A DNA stretch of 64,000 nucleotides from Nitrospirota bacterium (GCA_014874185.1 JACWAF010000010.1:1-64000), one strand, 5' to 3'; positions 17,423 through 25,901 are shown, numbered from the stretch's first letter. The notes: generated by a model from the letters alone, not told the origin. Numbers and translations: made by a program.

Positions 17423-18502
17423 ATGGCGACTTTATACGACCTCTTGAAGGCGATGATAGAAAAGGGGGCATCCGACCTGCACATCACAACCGGAAGCCCG
17501 CCCAGGCTTAGGATAGACGGAAAGCTGATACCGATAGACCATCCTGTCCTTGAAGGGGCCGAGACAAAGGCCCTCTGCTACAGCGTGCTCACGGATGCCC
17601 AGAAACACAAGTTCGAAGAGCAGAACGAACTGGATTTCTCGTTCGGCCTCAAGGGGCTGGCCCGGTTCAGGGGGAACCTGTTCGTGCAGCGCGGGGTTGT
17701 GGCTGGCGCATTCAGGCTGATCCCCTTTCAGATAAAGAGCTTTATCGAGCTGGGGCTCCCCCCGATAGTGGCCGAGGTTGCCAAAAAGCCCAAGGGCCTT
17801 GTGCTGGTTACCGGGCCAACCGGAAGCGGAAAGTCCACTACCCTGGCCACCATGGTGGACAAGATAAACTCCGAGCGCAGCTGCCATATAATGACCATTG
17901 AGGACCCCATCGAATACCTGCACTCGCATAAAAAATCCCTTATCAACCAGCGGGAAGTGACCTCGGACACCCAGAGCTTCAAAAATGCGCTCAGGCACAT
18001 ACTGAGGCAGGACCCCGATGTGGTCCTGATCGGCGAGATGCGCGACCTGGAGACCATAGAGGCCGCCCTTACCGTGGCCGAAACGGGTCATCTGACATTC
18101 GCAACCCTGCACACCAACTCGGCCGTGCAGAGCCTGAACCGCATCATAGACGTCTTCCCCTCGCATCAGCAGGAGCAGGTGCGCGTGCAGCTTTCGTTCG
18201 TGCTGGAGGGGGTGCTGGCCCAGCAGCTCATACCCAGAAAGGGCGGCCAGGGCAGGGTGCTCGCCGTAGAGGTCCTGATACCGAACCCGGCGGTAAGGAA
18301 CCTTATCCGCGAGGACAAGATACACCAGATATATTCGGTAATGCAGACGGGGCAGGCGCAATCGGGGATGTACACAATGAACCAGGCCCTTGTCGAGCTT
18401 TTCAGCAAGGGGCTCATCTCTTATGATGACGCGCTGGGCCGTTCACCCAGCACGGAGGAATTTCTGGCCATGCTCAAGAAAGCGCCGGCCGCAAGGAGGT
18501 AA
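17423..18502 (+). CDS. pilT: PilT, type IV pilus retraction ATPase
   Basis: The product has 359 residues from the ATG at 17423, behind GGAG and one base after the pilB stop. It has a short N-terminal PAS-like half, Walker A GPTGSGKSTTL, an Asp box with LIGEMRDLETIE and a His box with FATLHTNSA. The PilT C-terminal signature includes LIPRKGGQGRVLAVEVL. It depolymerises pili for twitching. The length fits canonical PilT rather than PilU. Confidence 0.95.
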   Translation: MATLYDLLKAMIEKGASDLHITTGSPPRLRIDGKLIPIDHPVLEGAETKALCYSVLTDAQKHKFEEQNELDFSFGLKGLARFRGNLFVQRGVVAGAFRLIPFQIKSFIELGLPPIVAEVAKKPKGLVLVTGPTGSGKSTTLATMVDKINSERSCHIMTIEDPIEYLHSHKKSLINQREVTSDTQSFKNALRHILRQDPDVVLIGEMRDLETIEAALTVAETGHLTFATLHTNSAVQSLNRIIDVFPSHQQEQVRVQLSFVLEGVLAQQLIPRKGGQGRVLAVEVLIPNPAVRNLIREDKIHQIYSVMQTGQAQSGMYTMNQALVELFSKGLISYDDALGRSPSTEEFLAMLKKAPAARR

Positions 18503-18504
18503 AC

Positions 18505-19731
18505 ATGGCAACGGTTTTCCAGTGGTCCGGCAAGAACCGGATGGGTGCCGTCGAGTCAGGCGAGCTCACGGCGGCCTCGAGGGACGACGTAATCTCCCAG
18601 CTGAGAAGAAGGAACATAGTCCCAACGGCAATCGCCGAAAAAACCAAAAAATCCTCTCTCTCGCTCAATTCCTTCCTTGGCGGCACGGTAAAGGAAAAGG
18701 ACGTGGTCGTCTTCACCAGGCAGTTCTCCACGATGATAGACGCCGGGCTCCCCCTGGTGCAGGCCCTGGACATACTGGCCTCTCAGGTGGCCAGCAAGAA
18801 ATTCGCCTCGGTGATCACACAGATTAAAAATGACGTGGAAGGCGGCACCACCTATGCGGACGCCCTTCACAAGCACCCCAGGGTGTTCAGCGAGCTTTAC
18901 GCCAACATGGTGGCGGCGGGCGAGGCGGGCGGCATCCTGGACACGGTCCTCAACAAGCTTGCCAATTACATGGAAAAGAGCATCAGGCTAAAGAGGAAGG
19001 TAAAGGGCGCCATGATCTACCCCTCCGTGGTCACGGCCGTGGCCGCCCTGGTCATAGTGATCATCATGGTTTACGTCGTCCCCACTTTCCAGCAGATGTT
19101 CGCGCAGCTTGGGGGCAACCTGCCCGCACCGACAAAAATAGTCATAGGGATGAGCCATTTCCTCGGGGGCATCGGCGGCCTGCTGACGCTGGCCTTCCTG
19201 GCCGCGGTAGGCGTCGGGCTCTTCCAGTTCAGGAGGACCCCCAAGGGAAAATACATTACGGACAGGATATTCCTCAAGCTGCCCATATTCGGCCCGCTTT
19301 TGCTGAAAGTGGCCGTGGCCAAGTTCACAAGCACCCTTGGCACCCTGGTGGCAAGCGGCGTCCCTATCCTGGAAGGGCTTGAGATAACGGCCAAGACGGC
19401 CGGCAATAAAGTAATCGAGAAATCGGTCATGAACGTCAAGACGGCCGTCCAGGAAGGCAAGACCCTGGCCGAGCCCCTGGGCAAGGAAAAGATATTCCCC
19501 AATATGGTGGTGCAGATGATCTCGGTGGGCGAGTCGGCGGGCGCCCTGGACTCGATGCTCTCCAAGATAGCCGAGTTCTACGACGAGGAAGTGGACACGG
19601 CCGTATCGGGCCTCACGGCCATGATCGAGCCCCTGCTGATGGTCTTCCTGGGCGGGGCGGTGGGCTTCATAATCATCGCCATGTACATGCCCATATTCAA
19701 GATCATGCAGCTGGTCGGAAATCAGGCCTAA
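18505..19731 (+). CDS. pilC: PilC, type IV pilus platform protein
   Basis: The 408-residue protein has two repeated GspF domains (about residues 70-195 and 275-400). Each has the family pattern F-x-R-Q-x-x-x-M-I-x-A-G-x-P and GE-x-x-G-x-L, and there are three membrane helices. It sits in the inner membrane and couples the PilB/PilT motors to the growing pilus. It is two bases downstream of pilT with AAGGAGG as ribosome site. Confidence 0.95.
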   Translation: MATVFQWSGKNRMGAVESGELTAASRDDVISQLRRRNIVPTAIAEKTKKSSLSLNSFLGGTVKEKDVVVFTRQFSTMIDAGLPLVQALDILASQVASKKFASVITQIKNDVEGGTTYADALHKHPRVFSELYANMVAAGEAGGILDTVLNKLANYMEKSIRLKRKVKGAMIYPSVVTAVAALVIVIIMVYVVPTFQQMFAQLGGNLPAPTKIVIGMSHFLGGIGGLLTLAFLAAVGVGLFQFRRTPKGKYITDRIFLKLPIFGPLLLKVAVAKFTSTLGTLVASGVPILEGLEITAKTAGNKVIEKSVMNVKTAVQEGKTLAEPLGKEKIFPNMVVQMISVGESAGALDSMLSKIAEFYDEEVDTAVSGLTAMIEPLLMVFLGGAVGFIIIAMYMPIFKIMQLVGNQA

Positions 19732-19746
19732 GAACTCCCGGCCAGA

Positions 19747-21336
19747 ATGGAGTCTCTGACCAGAAGGCTCAAGTACCTTGTAGCTTACAGGCTGGTCTTC
19801 ACGACGGCCCTGCTGGGCTCTTTCATTTTTTTCGAGATAGGCCATAACGCATTCCCCTATACGGAATACATATTCAAGCTGGTAGTCTTCCTCTACGCCG
19901 TAAACATAGTCTACCTGGCCGTCCTGAACCGGGTGAAGCCGCTGGTGCTGGCCTATGTCCAGTTCCTGATAGACGTCCTCTCCGTCATAAGCCTGATATT
20001 TTTCACCGGCGGTATTGAGAGCTGGTTTTCGTTCATCCTGCCGCTGGTGGTAATAGCCGCAAGCATAGTGCTGAACAGGAGGGCGGGGTTTGTAACCGCA
20101 ATCCTGGGCAGCATCCTGTACGGGGTGATGCTGGACCTTCAATATTACGGACTGATAAGACTGCCCTACAGTCCGGCCTTTCAGGAGAAGGATTTCCTTT
20201 ACAATATCTTCTCCCATTTCCTGGCCCTGTTCCTTTCGGCATACCTGATGGGCTATTTATCCAGCCGCCTGGAGAGCACCACCGAGAGCTACGAGCAGAA
20301 GGTGATAGATTACAGGGACCTTTCCCTTTTCAACAAGGAAGTGGTGGACAACGTCCCCAGCGGGCTCCTCACGACCGACCTCGTGGGAAGGCTGCTTTTT
20401 TTCGACAAGGCCGCCGAGGAGATAACCGGGAAGATGGCCTCCGCCATCAGGGGAGAGGACATACGGAACATCTTTCATTTCCTGCAGGATGACCTTGAGA
20501 TAAACCGCACGGACGGCGAGATACCCTATGGACAGTCCAGGCGGGTGGTGGGGCTTACGGTCACAAAACTCAGGAACTCGGAGGGCGTGCATACCGGCTA
20601 CATAGGGATATTCAAGGACCTGACCGAGGTAAAACGGATGCAGGAGGAGATGAGGAGGCAGGAGAAGTGGGCGATGATAGGCGAGATGTCGGCCAATATG
20701 GCCCACGAGATCCGGAACCCGCTCGCCTCCCTGAGGGGATCGGTGGATATGCTGAAGAACTCCAGTCTGACAACAGAGCAGAAGAATTCTCTTATGGAGA
20801 TAGCCCTCTCGGAGATGGACAGGCTGAACCGGATAATCACGGACTTCCTCAGCTACTCGAAGCCCACCCGGCCCGAGATGGAGCACCTGGACCTGAGGGA
20901 ATCCCTCGATGAGATGCTTGAGGTCCTCGGGGCCGCGGTCCCTGAAAAAGTCAGGCTTGATACCGACTTCGAGGACGAGGTGCAGATATACGGCGATCCG
21001 CACAGGCTGCGCCAGGTCTATCTGAACCTCGCCCTGAACGCCTTCGACGCAATGGGGGGCGAGGGCACGCTCTCCATACGGAGCTACAAACTCGGGAAAT
21101 ACGCGGGCGTCTGCTTCAGCGACACCGGCCCGGGGGTGCCTTATGAGAACAGGGAAAAGATATTTTTCCCTTTTTTCACGACAAAGGAGACGGGGACCGG
21201 ACTGGGGCTTTCCATAGCGGCCCGCATAGTGGAGGACCATGGCGGAATGATAAGGCTGGATTCCGATGCATGCGAGGGCAGCGCTTTTACCGTGTTCCTG
21301 CCCTTGAACGGGGAGAAGACGAATGGGAGGCAATAG
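19747..21336 (+). CDS. pilS: PilS-like membrane sensor histidine kinase
   Basis: The 529-residue protein has six N-terminal membrane helices (residues 1-170), a short coiled stretch, a PAS domain (about 190-290), a HisKA helix with the phospho-His in NMAHEIRNPLASL, and an HATPase domain with GTGLGLS. It is the membrane partner of the next-gene response regulator and, in known systems, senses pilin level to control pilA through sigma-54. The gene overlaps pilR by 14 bases. pilA is not in the window. Confidence 0.9.
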   Translation: MESLTRRLKYLVAYRLVFTTALLGSFIFFEIGHNAFPYTEYIFKLVVFLYAVNIVYLAVLNRVKPLVLAYVQFLIDVLSVISLIFFTGGIESWFSFILPLVVIAASIVLNRRAGFVTAILGSILYGVMLDLQYYGLIRLPYSPAFQEKDFLYNIFSHFLALFLSAYLMGYLSSRLESTTESYEQKVIDYRDLSLFNKEVVDNVPSGLLTTDLVGRLLFFDKAAEEITGKMASAIRGEDIRNIFHFLQDDLEINRTDGEIPYGQSRRVVGLTVTKLRNSEGVHTGYIGIFKDLTEVKRMQEEMRRQEKWAMIGEMSANMAHEIRNPLASLRGSVDMLKNSSLTTEQKNSLMEIALSEMDRLNRIITDFLSYSKPTRPEMEHLDLRESLDEMLEVLGAAVPEKVRLDTDFEDEVQIYGDPHRLRQVYLNLALNAFDAMGGEGTLSIRSYKLGKYAGVCFSDTGPGVPYENREKIFFPFFTTKETGTGLGLSIAARIVEDHGGMIRLDSDACEGSAFTVFLPLNGEKTNGRQ

Positions 21337-22678
21337 AACGCAGATCCTCATAGTGGAAGACGAAAAGCACATGCGGGAGATACTGAAGATGCTCCTTGAG
21401 GGGGAGGGTTATTCGGTCTTCACCGCGGAGGACGGCGGCAGGGGGCGGGACCTGCTGGAGAAGGAGATATTCGACCTGGTGATAACCGACATCAAGATGC
21501 CTGACCTGGACGGCTACGGCATACTGAAGAAGGCCCTGCAGGTATCGCCGGAGACCCCGGTGATAATGATAACCGCCTTCGGCACGGTGGAGAACGCCAT
21601 CGAGGCGATGAAGCTTGGCGCCTACGATTACATTCACAAGCCATTCAAGATAGACGAGATAAGGCTCATCATAAAAAAGGCCCTGGAGAAAAAAGACCTG
21701 GCCCGCCAGGTCACGCTGCTGAAGGAGCGCGCCATAACGGGCCTTGAGCACATCGTGACCGCAAACCCCTCGATGCGCGAGATTTTGAAGAACCTTTCCC
21801 GGATAGCCCAGAGCAGGGCCAACGTGCTGATAACCGGCGAGTCCGGCACGGGGAAGGACCTTGTCGCCAACGCCATCCACAACCTGAGCGACCGGAAAGA
21901 CCAGAACTTCGTGGCCATAAACTGCGCCACACTGCCCGAGGGCCTGCTTGAAAGCGAGCTTTTCGGCTACATGAGGGGCGCATTCACCGGGGCGGCCCAG
22001 AACAAGCAGGGCCTCTTCGAGATAGCCGACAAGGGGACGCTCTTTCTGGACGAGATGGCGGAGATGCCCTTTCAGCTCCAATCGAAGCTCCTGCGGGTCA
22101 TCGAGACCGGCTCCTTCAGAAGGCTTGGCGGCACGACGGACCTGACGGTGGAGGTCAGGATAGTCTCGGCCACCAACAAGGACCTGAAAGAGGCCGTCTC
22201 GAACGGGCTCTTCAGGGAAGACCTTTTTTACAGGCTGAACGCCATACCCGTGCACGTCCCCCCGCTCAGGGAAAGGAGGGAGGACATCCCCCTGCTGATA
22301 GACCACTTCCTTAAGCGGCGCGATTCCAGGAAGCGGTTCTCAAAGAAGGCGACCGAGCTGCTGATCAATTACCCCTGGAAAGGCAATATCCGCGAGCTTG
22401 AAAACGTGGTAGACCGGATGCTCCTCTTCTCGGACGCGGAGATTATAAGGGACAGCGAGATACCCCAGGAGATAACGGCTGGGCTTTTGCCCAAGCCCGG
22501 TCCGGCTGCTGAAATCGGGCAGGGCATCGAGCTGGAGCCTTACCTGGAAGACATAGAGAAATCCTACCTCATAAAAGCGCTGGACAGGACGGGGGGCAAG
22601 AAGATAGAGGCGGCCCGGCTCCTGGGGCTCAGTTTTCGCTCCTTCCGCCACAGGCTGGCCAAATATGGTATAAAATAG
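21323..22678 (+). CDS. pilR: PilR-like sigma-54 dependent response regulator
   Basis: The 451-residue protein has a receiver domain (phospho-Asp in VITDIKMP), an AAA+ domain with Walker A GESGTGKD and the sigma-54 contact loop GAFTGA, Walker B LFLDEMAEM, and a C-terminal Fis-type helix-turn-helix. It activates sigma-54 promoters when phosphorylated by PilS. It starts inside the 3' end of pilS and ends three bases before the next gene. Confidence 0.93.
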   Translation: MGGNRTQILIVEDEKHMREILKMLLEGEGYSVFTAEDGGRGRDLLEKEIFDLVITDIKMPDLDGYGILKKALQVSPETPVIMITAFGTVENAIEAMKLGAYDYIHKPFKIDEIRLIIKKALEKKDLARQVTLLKERAITGLEHIVTANPSMREILKNLSRIAQSRANVLITGESGTGKDLVANAIHNLSDRKDQNFVAINCATLPEGLLESELFGYMRGAFTGAAQNKQGLFEIADKGTLFLDEMAEMPFQLQSKLLRVIETGSFRRLGGTTDLTVEVRIVSATNKDLKEAVSNGLFREDLFYRLNAIPVHVPPLRERREDIPLLIDHFLKRRDSRKRFSKKATELLINYPWKGNIRELENVVDRMLLFSDAEIIRDSEIPQEITAGLLPKPGPAAEIGQGIELEPYLEDIEKSYLIKALDRTGGKKIEAARLLGLSFRSFRHRLAKYGIK

Positions 22679-22681
22679 CCT

Positions 22682-23653
22682 ATGGCCAGCGTCGGCGAAG
22701 CCCTTGTCAAAAGCGGATTGGTCACCAAGGAACACCTGCGTCTGGCCCTGGAGAGGCAGGTGGTCTTCGGGGGCAGGATAGGCACCAACATAGTGGAGCT
22801 TGGCATCCTCCGGGAGGAAGAGCTTGCCAGGTTCCTGAGCAGCCATCTGAAAGTGCCTTCGGTCTCCACAAGCCAGATGCTGAGTATAGACGAGGAGACC
22901 ATAGCCTGCATAGATGCCAGGCTCGCTGACAAGTACAAGGTGGTCCCTTTCAAAAAAGAGAAGAACCGCATCCACCTTGCCATGCTGGACCCAAAGAGCT
23001 TCCAGAACATAGAGGAACTCCGTTTTGTTACCGGCAGCGACATAATCCCCTATATAGCATCCGAACTGAGGCTCTTGTACTGCCTGGAGCGCTATTACGG
23101 GATAAAGCGCGACCTCCGGTTCGTAAGCATCCTTGACAAGGAGGAGCAGTCCGGCCCCAAAAAATCCAAAGGCGCCGAGCCAGGCGAGATAAGCAAGCTG
23201 AAAGAGGCGTTCGCCTCGATAAGGGACCGCGAAGAGATTGCCGGTCTCCTGATCTCCGAGAGCGGAAGGGTGGCCAGGCGGACGGCCCTTTTCGTGCTGA
23301 AAGGCAAGGAATTTACCGGCTGGGTCTCGAAGGACATTGACATAAAGAAATTCAGTCTGAATTCGGCCGTGCCCAGCATCTTCAGCGAAGTTGTGATGCG
23401 CCGGGCGTATTACCGGGGTCCCCTGCTCCAGATACCAGGCAATTCTGATCTGATAGAGCTGCTTGGCGGGGCGCCAAACGACTGCCTTATGGAACCGGTC
23501 AATATACGGGACAGGGTAATCTGCCTCCTCTACGCCGACAACGGCAACAACGGCGTCTTGGACGCCAATGTGACCTATATAGACAAGATTGCCGGGATGG
23601 CCGCCCTTTCTTTCGAGATATTGATAATCAGGAAAAAACTGATGGAGCTGTAA
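22682..23653 (+). CDS. ATPase-less MshEN-domain protein of the pil operon
   Basis: The 323-residue protein shares the PilB/GspE N-terminal fold (residues 1-150). It has two motif copies, SVGEALVKSGLVT...L...Q and RIGTNIVELGIL, the arrangement that binds cyclic di-GMP in MshE relatives. It then departs: no Walker A, no zinc loop. A linker with a charged stretch (about 155-175) leads to a C-terminal domain of about 145 residues that looks GAF-like (VICLLYADN, then a helix), resembling regulator domains rather than ATPases. It lies three bases after pilR, so it belongs to the pilus operon. A cyclic di-GMP-responsive regulator of pilus dynamics is an inference. Confidence 0.7.
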   Translation: MASVGEALVKSGLVTKEHLRLALERQVVFGGRIGTNIVELGILREEELARFLSSHLKVPSVSTSQMLSIDEETIACIDARLADKYKVVPFKKEKNRIHLAMLDPKSFQNIEELRFVTGSDIIPYIASELRLLYCLERYYGIKRDLRFVSILDKEEQSGPKKSKGAEPGEISKLKEAFASIRDREEIAGLLISESGRVARRTALFVLKGKEFTGWVSKDIDIKKFSLNSAVPSIFSEVVMRRAYYRGPLLQIPGNSDLIELLGGAPNDCLMEPVNIRDRVICLLYADNGNNGVLDANVTYIDKIAGMAALSFEILIIRKKLMEL

Positions 23654-23667
23654 TTATACTGATCCTA

Positions 23668-23818
23668 CTTTCTCTTATAAGAGAAAGCAGCAAAGAGAAT
23701 TTTTAGTTTTTTGCGGGGCTTTTCTTCACAAAAAAGGTAAAAATTTTTTCTTTTGCCCCAAGGCGGATGAAATCCGCAGTATTTAATGTTTCTCTCTTTT
23801 TTATAAAAAAGAGAAGTA
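23668..23818. repeat. Composite intergenic repeat after the pil operon
   Basis: It contains palindrome CTTTCTCTTATAAGAGAAAG (23668-23687) followed by GCAAAGAGAATTTTTAG, then an AAAAATTTTTTC module. After these come the GCCCCAAGGCGGATGAAATC module (23755-23774) and a final TCTCTTTTTTATAAAAAAGAGA palindrome, written here in part. Shared modules recur at 15312-15460 and 32731-32774. Confidence 0.7.
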
Positions 23819-23822
23819 GTCT

Positions 23823-24098
23823 TTACTCTTTTTTCCCTCCGCCCAGGACGGCCATCCCCAAGGCGATGAAGACCAGCAGGAAGACCAGCCCGAAGGCGGC
23901 CGCGAGGCCGAATTTCAGGACCAGCCAGGCCCAGGCCGGAAGGCCCATCTTCACCGCGTGAATGATCTCGATTATATCGCCCCTGGAACTGAGCCACCAG
24001 GCCAGATACAGCCCGCCCAGCACGCCGGCAGCTATGATCAGAAAGCCCAGCAGGGTCCTTGTGTAATATCCTATATGGTTCTGTGAATTTCCGGACAT
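23823..24098 (-). CDS. Small two-helix membrane protein, unknown function
   Basis: The 91-residue protein has two hydrophobic helices (about residues 15-37 and 54-85) joined by a short loop (SSRGDIIEIIHAVKMG). The C terminus ends GGGKKE. I do not recognise the family. A perfect TATAAT at 24114-24119 lies 15 bases upstream of the ATG. It lies just downstream of dsrEFH in the same direction, so a membrane role linked to that cluster is possible but not shown. Confidence 0.6.
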   Translation of the reverse strand: MSGNSQNHIGYYTRTLLGFLIIAAGVLGGLYLAWWLSSRGDIIEIIHAVKMGLPAWAWLVLKFGLAAAFGLVFLLVFIALGMAVLGGGKKE

Positions 24099-24147
24099 TT
24101 TAAATCGCGGTCTATTATATCAAATCTGGAAGGTCAGCCCTCCAAGA

Positions 24148-24429
24148 TTAAAAAATACCCATTACCTTTACTTCTTTTTCCAGCAGATCGATCAATTCCC
24201 CGTAGTCCAGCACTTTTACTTCTTTTTCCAGCTCATCCGGTCTGACGCCCCTAAGCTCAAGGTCATCCTTAACGGCGTACCCCATCCCGCAGAAACCCTC
24301 GAGCGCGTTCTTCCGGGCGTAATAGACCGCGTCCTGCATGAATACTATATCGGCTGCAAGCTCGCGGGCGATCCGCACCCCCCGCTTTGCTTCCGGGGTG
24401 CCCGGCGCGTTTTTTATAAAAACCAGCAT
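24148..24429 (-). CDS. dsrH: DsrH/TusB-like sulfur relay subunit
   Basis: The 93-residue protein is of DsrH/TusB size with the fold markers VFMQDAVYYAR (about 29-39), a YAVKDDLELRG stretch and a terminal DYGELIDLLEK motif. In DsrEFH and TusBCD the H/B subunit joins E/D and F/C in a heterohexamer. The cysteine often found near residue 20 is absent; the only Cys is in GFCGMG. It starts three bases after dsrF ends. Confidence 0.78.
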   Translation of the reverse strand: MLVFIKNAPGTPEAKRGVRIARELAADIVFMQDAVYYARKNALEGFCGMGYAVKDDLELRGVRPDELEKEVKVLDYGELIDLLEKEVKVMGIF

Positions 24430-24432
24430 GGG

Positions 24433-24789
24433 CTAAAAGATGAAGCTTGCGCGGGCCTCCGCGATAATGCCGGCAAGCTCGTATCCGTCCATCACCTTCG
24501 CCCCCTCGATCAACTCTTCCTCGCCCATCTTCTGCTCGCCAAGGGACATCCTCTCCGCGATCACGTCAATGCCCAGCCGGATGGCGTTCCTCATAGCGGC
24601 CTCCAGGTCTTCAAACCCGGCCTCCTCCGTCTTCTGCCCCTTTTTTGCCGCGAATACACCGCCGTCATAGAGCAGGAGGACGGTCTTTTCCCCGTTTGAG
24701 GCGCCAGAGGCGCTCCCGATGGCATGGCGCAGGGCCTCGGCGGCTTCCATTGAACCGTAAGGGGGCTTTCTTAGGATAATCACGTTCAT
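24433..24789 (-). CDS. dsrF: DsrF/TusC-like sulfur relay subunit
   Basis: The product has 118 residues from the ATG at 24789, which overlaps the dsrE stop as ATGA; an upstream in-frame start would run antisense to no known signal and would duplicate dsrE sequence. It has the DsrE/F fold: an N-terminal beta strand and KPPYGSMEAAEAL, a central VLLLYDGGVFAA strand, and a C-terminal MDGYELAGIIAEA. It has no cysteine, so it is probably structural in the complex. Confidence 0.8.
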   Translation of the reverse strand: MNVIILRKPPYGSMEAAEALRHAIGSASGASNGEKTVLLLYDGGVFAAKKGQKTEEAGFEDLEAAMRNAIRLGIDVIAERMSLGEQKMGEEELIEGAKVMDGYELAGIIAEARASFIF

Positions 24790-25130
24790 ATATTGAGCCA
24801 GATATCGGCCGTTTCGGCCATGGCGAAGATGCCCTTCAATGTGCCAAATTCCACGCCGTCCAGGTAGTCCTCCTTCCGCGCCCGGCGGAACGTGAGGCAT
24901 GTGCCTCAGAGATACGCCCTGAGCCCCTTTTTCATAAGCTCACCGAACCGTTCACCGGCATTGGGAACCCCTTTTGCCTTCTGCTCCTTTAAAAAGCAAT
25001 ATATCCCGTCGCCGGAGGCGATAAGGGTAACCTTGTGGCCTGCCTCCAAAGCGGCACCCGCAAGGGAGAGGGCCGTCGCGGCGTCCCCGCCGGAATAAGG
25101 GGAACTCTTTAAAAAGAGGGCAATTTCCAT
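24786..25130 (-). CDS. dsrE: DsrE-like sulfurtransferase with in-frame UGA, probable selenoprotein
   Basis: A plain reading stops at TGA (24906-24908) after 74 residues, too short for DsrE. Reading through, the frame continues GTCLTFRRARKEDYLDGVEF and on to residue 114. It then stops in an ATGA overlap with dsrF. The TGA (residue 75) stands where DsrE/TusD proteins have the sulfur-binding cysteine (Cys78 in the known A. vinosum DsrE and E. coli TusD), giving a U-G-T-C redox motif. Other parts of the fold are normal: a KSSPYSGGDAATALSLAGAA helix and TLIASGDGIYCF. Hairpins follow the TGA at once. Sec insertion is an inference; a sequencing error or true pseudogene would be the alternatives. Confidence 0.85.
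24874..24908 (-). promoter_or_regulatory. Candidate bacterial SECIS hairpins at the dsrE UGA
   Basis: Directly at the UGA is a perfect stem TGAGGC/GCCTCA (24893-24908). It is followed by TTCCGC-CGGGC-GCGGAA (24874-24890), a six-pair stem whose loop lies about 24-28 bases after the UGA. That position matches the known placement of bacterial SECIS loops. SelB binding cannot be judged by eye. Confidence 0.55.
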
Positions 25131-25178
25131 TTAAGTTACAATTCCCCCGGCCTCAGCCGGGGCCCTTAATAATTGATT

Positions 25179-25733
25179 TTAGCAGGAATCAGCCCCGAAT
25201 AGCCGGTGCCATTCGTCAAAGACGCGGAGCTTGTCAGCACCGTATTTTTTTATTGACGCCCTGACCTCGGCAAGGGGTTTTTCCCTCTCCGGATCGCCTC
25301 CCTTCGAGAAGAACTTGTCGGCATAGGAGATGATCTTCTCCTCTAATGTATGCGGGGCCATGTTCCTCAAGGGCAAGGGAAGGCCCTGCGCCTTTATGTC
25401 CTCCACTGTAAGCCCCACGCCAATGTGGGTCTCGCAGACCAGGGCGTGACGGGGCAGGCCCTCTTTTTCGAGCAATTCGCGCCCCCGGAAGCCGTGGCAG
25501 ATATAGGGCTTATCACCGTGGCAGCCGATCTCTGGAGCGTTAGTAAAAAATATGCCGATATCGTGCAGGATGGCTGCCTCAAATATGAAGTCCAGGTCTA
25601 ATCTCTCCTTCGCGGAGAGCCTTTTTGCCGCCTCAAGGGCCTTCCCGGCCACCTTGCGGGAGTGCGCCTCCAGCAGGTTTCTTGCTTTCGAGCCCTCCCC
25701 GTAATACCTTCCAATGATCTCAAATGGCTCCAT
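25179..25733 (-). CDS. HD-domain phosphohydrolase-like protein
   Basis: The 184-residue protein has an HD pattern: His in EAHSRKVA (about 23), the HD pair in AAILHDIGIF (about 55-60), and a later Asp in SYADKFF (about 138). A Cys/His-rich insert (GCHGDKPYICHG, CETHIG) sits between them. HD proteins bind metals and hydrolyse phosphoesters; the substrate is unknown. A TATAAT lies 11 bases upstream. It faces the same way as dsrEFH, 49 bases before dsrE. Confidence 0.8.
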   Translation of the reverse strand: MEPFEIIGRYYGEGSKARNLLEAHSRKVAGKALEAAKRLSAKERLDLDFIFEAAILHDIGIFFTNAPEIGCHGDKPYICHGFRGRELLEKEGLPRHALVCETHIGVGLTVEDIKAQGLPLPLRNMAPHTLEEKIISYADKFFSKGGDPEREKPLAEVRASIKKYGADKLRVFDEWHRLFGADSC

Positions 25734-25744
25734 AAGGAAAGGTT

Positions 25745-25750
25745 ATTATA
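25745..25750 (-). promoter_or_regulatory. -10 box upstream of the HD-domain gene
   Basis: A perfect TATAAT lies eleven bases before the ATG. A transcript from here could continue into dsrEFH, 49 bases downstream of the HD gene. Confidence 0.45.
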
Positions 25751-25901
25751 ATCCTTTCTTCCGGACTTGATAAAGCGGCAAAAATAATCTAAGATGCTTC
25801 AAAGGGCAGTTGCCTGAGCATTCCATGAGCAAGTCCCCGGGTTTTTAATTTATCTCAAACGGGTTTGAGAAACGGACGGCCTTTCTGGTATATTAAAAAC
25901 G

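Noticed and set aside
15312-23818. Composite AT-rich repeats as insertion sequences
   Set aside because: No transposase and no clear target duplication; modules occur in different orders. Kept only as repeats.
24433-24900. Longer dsrF starting at 24900
   Set aside because: The extra 37 codons lie in the dsrE coding frame region; the ATG at 24789 overlaps the dsrE stop exactly.
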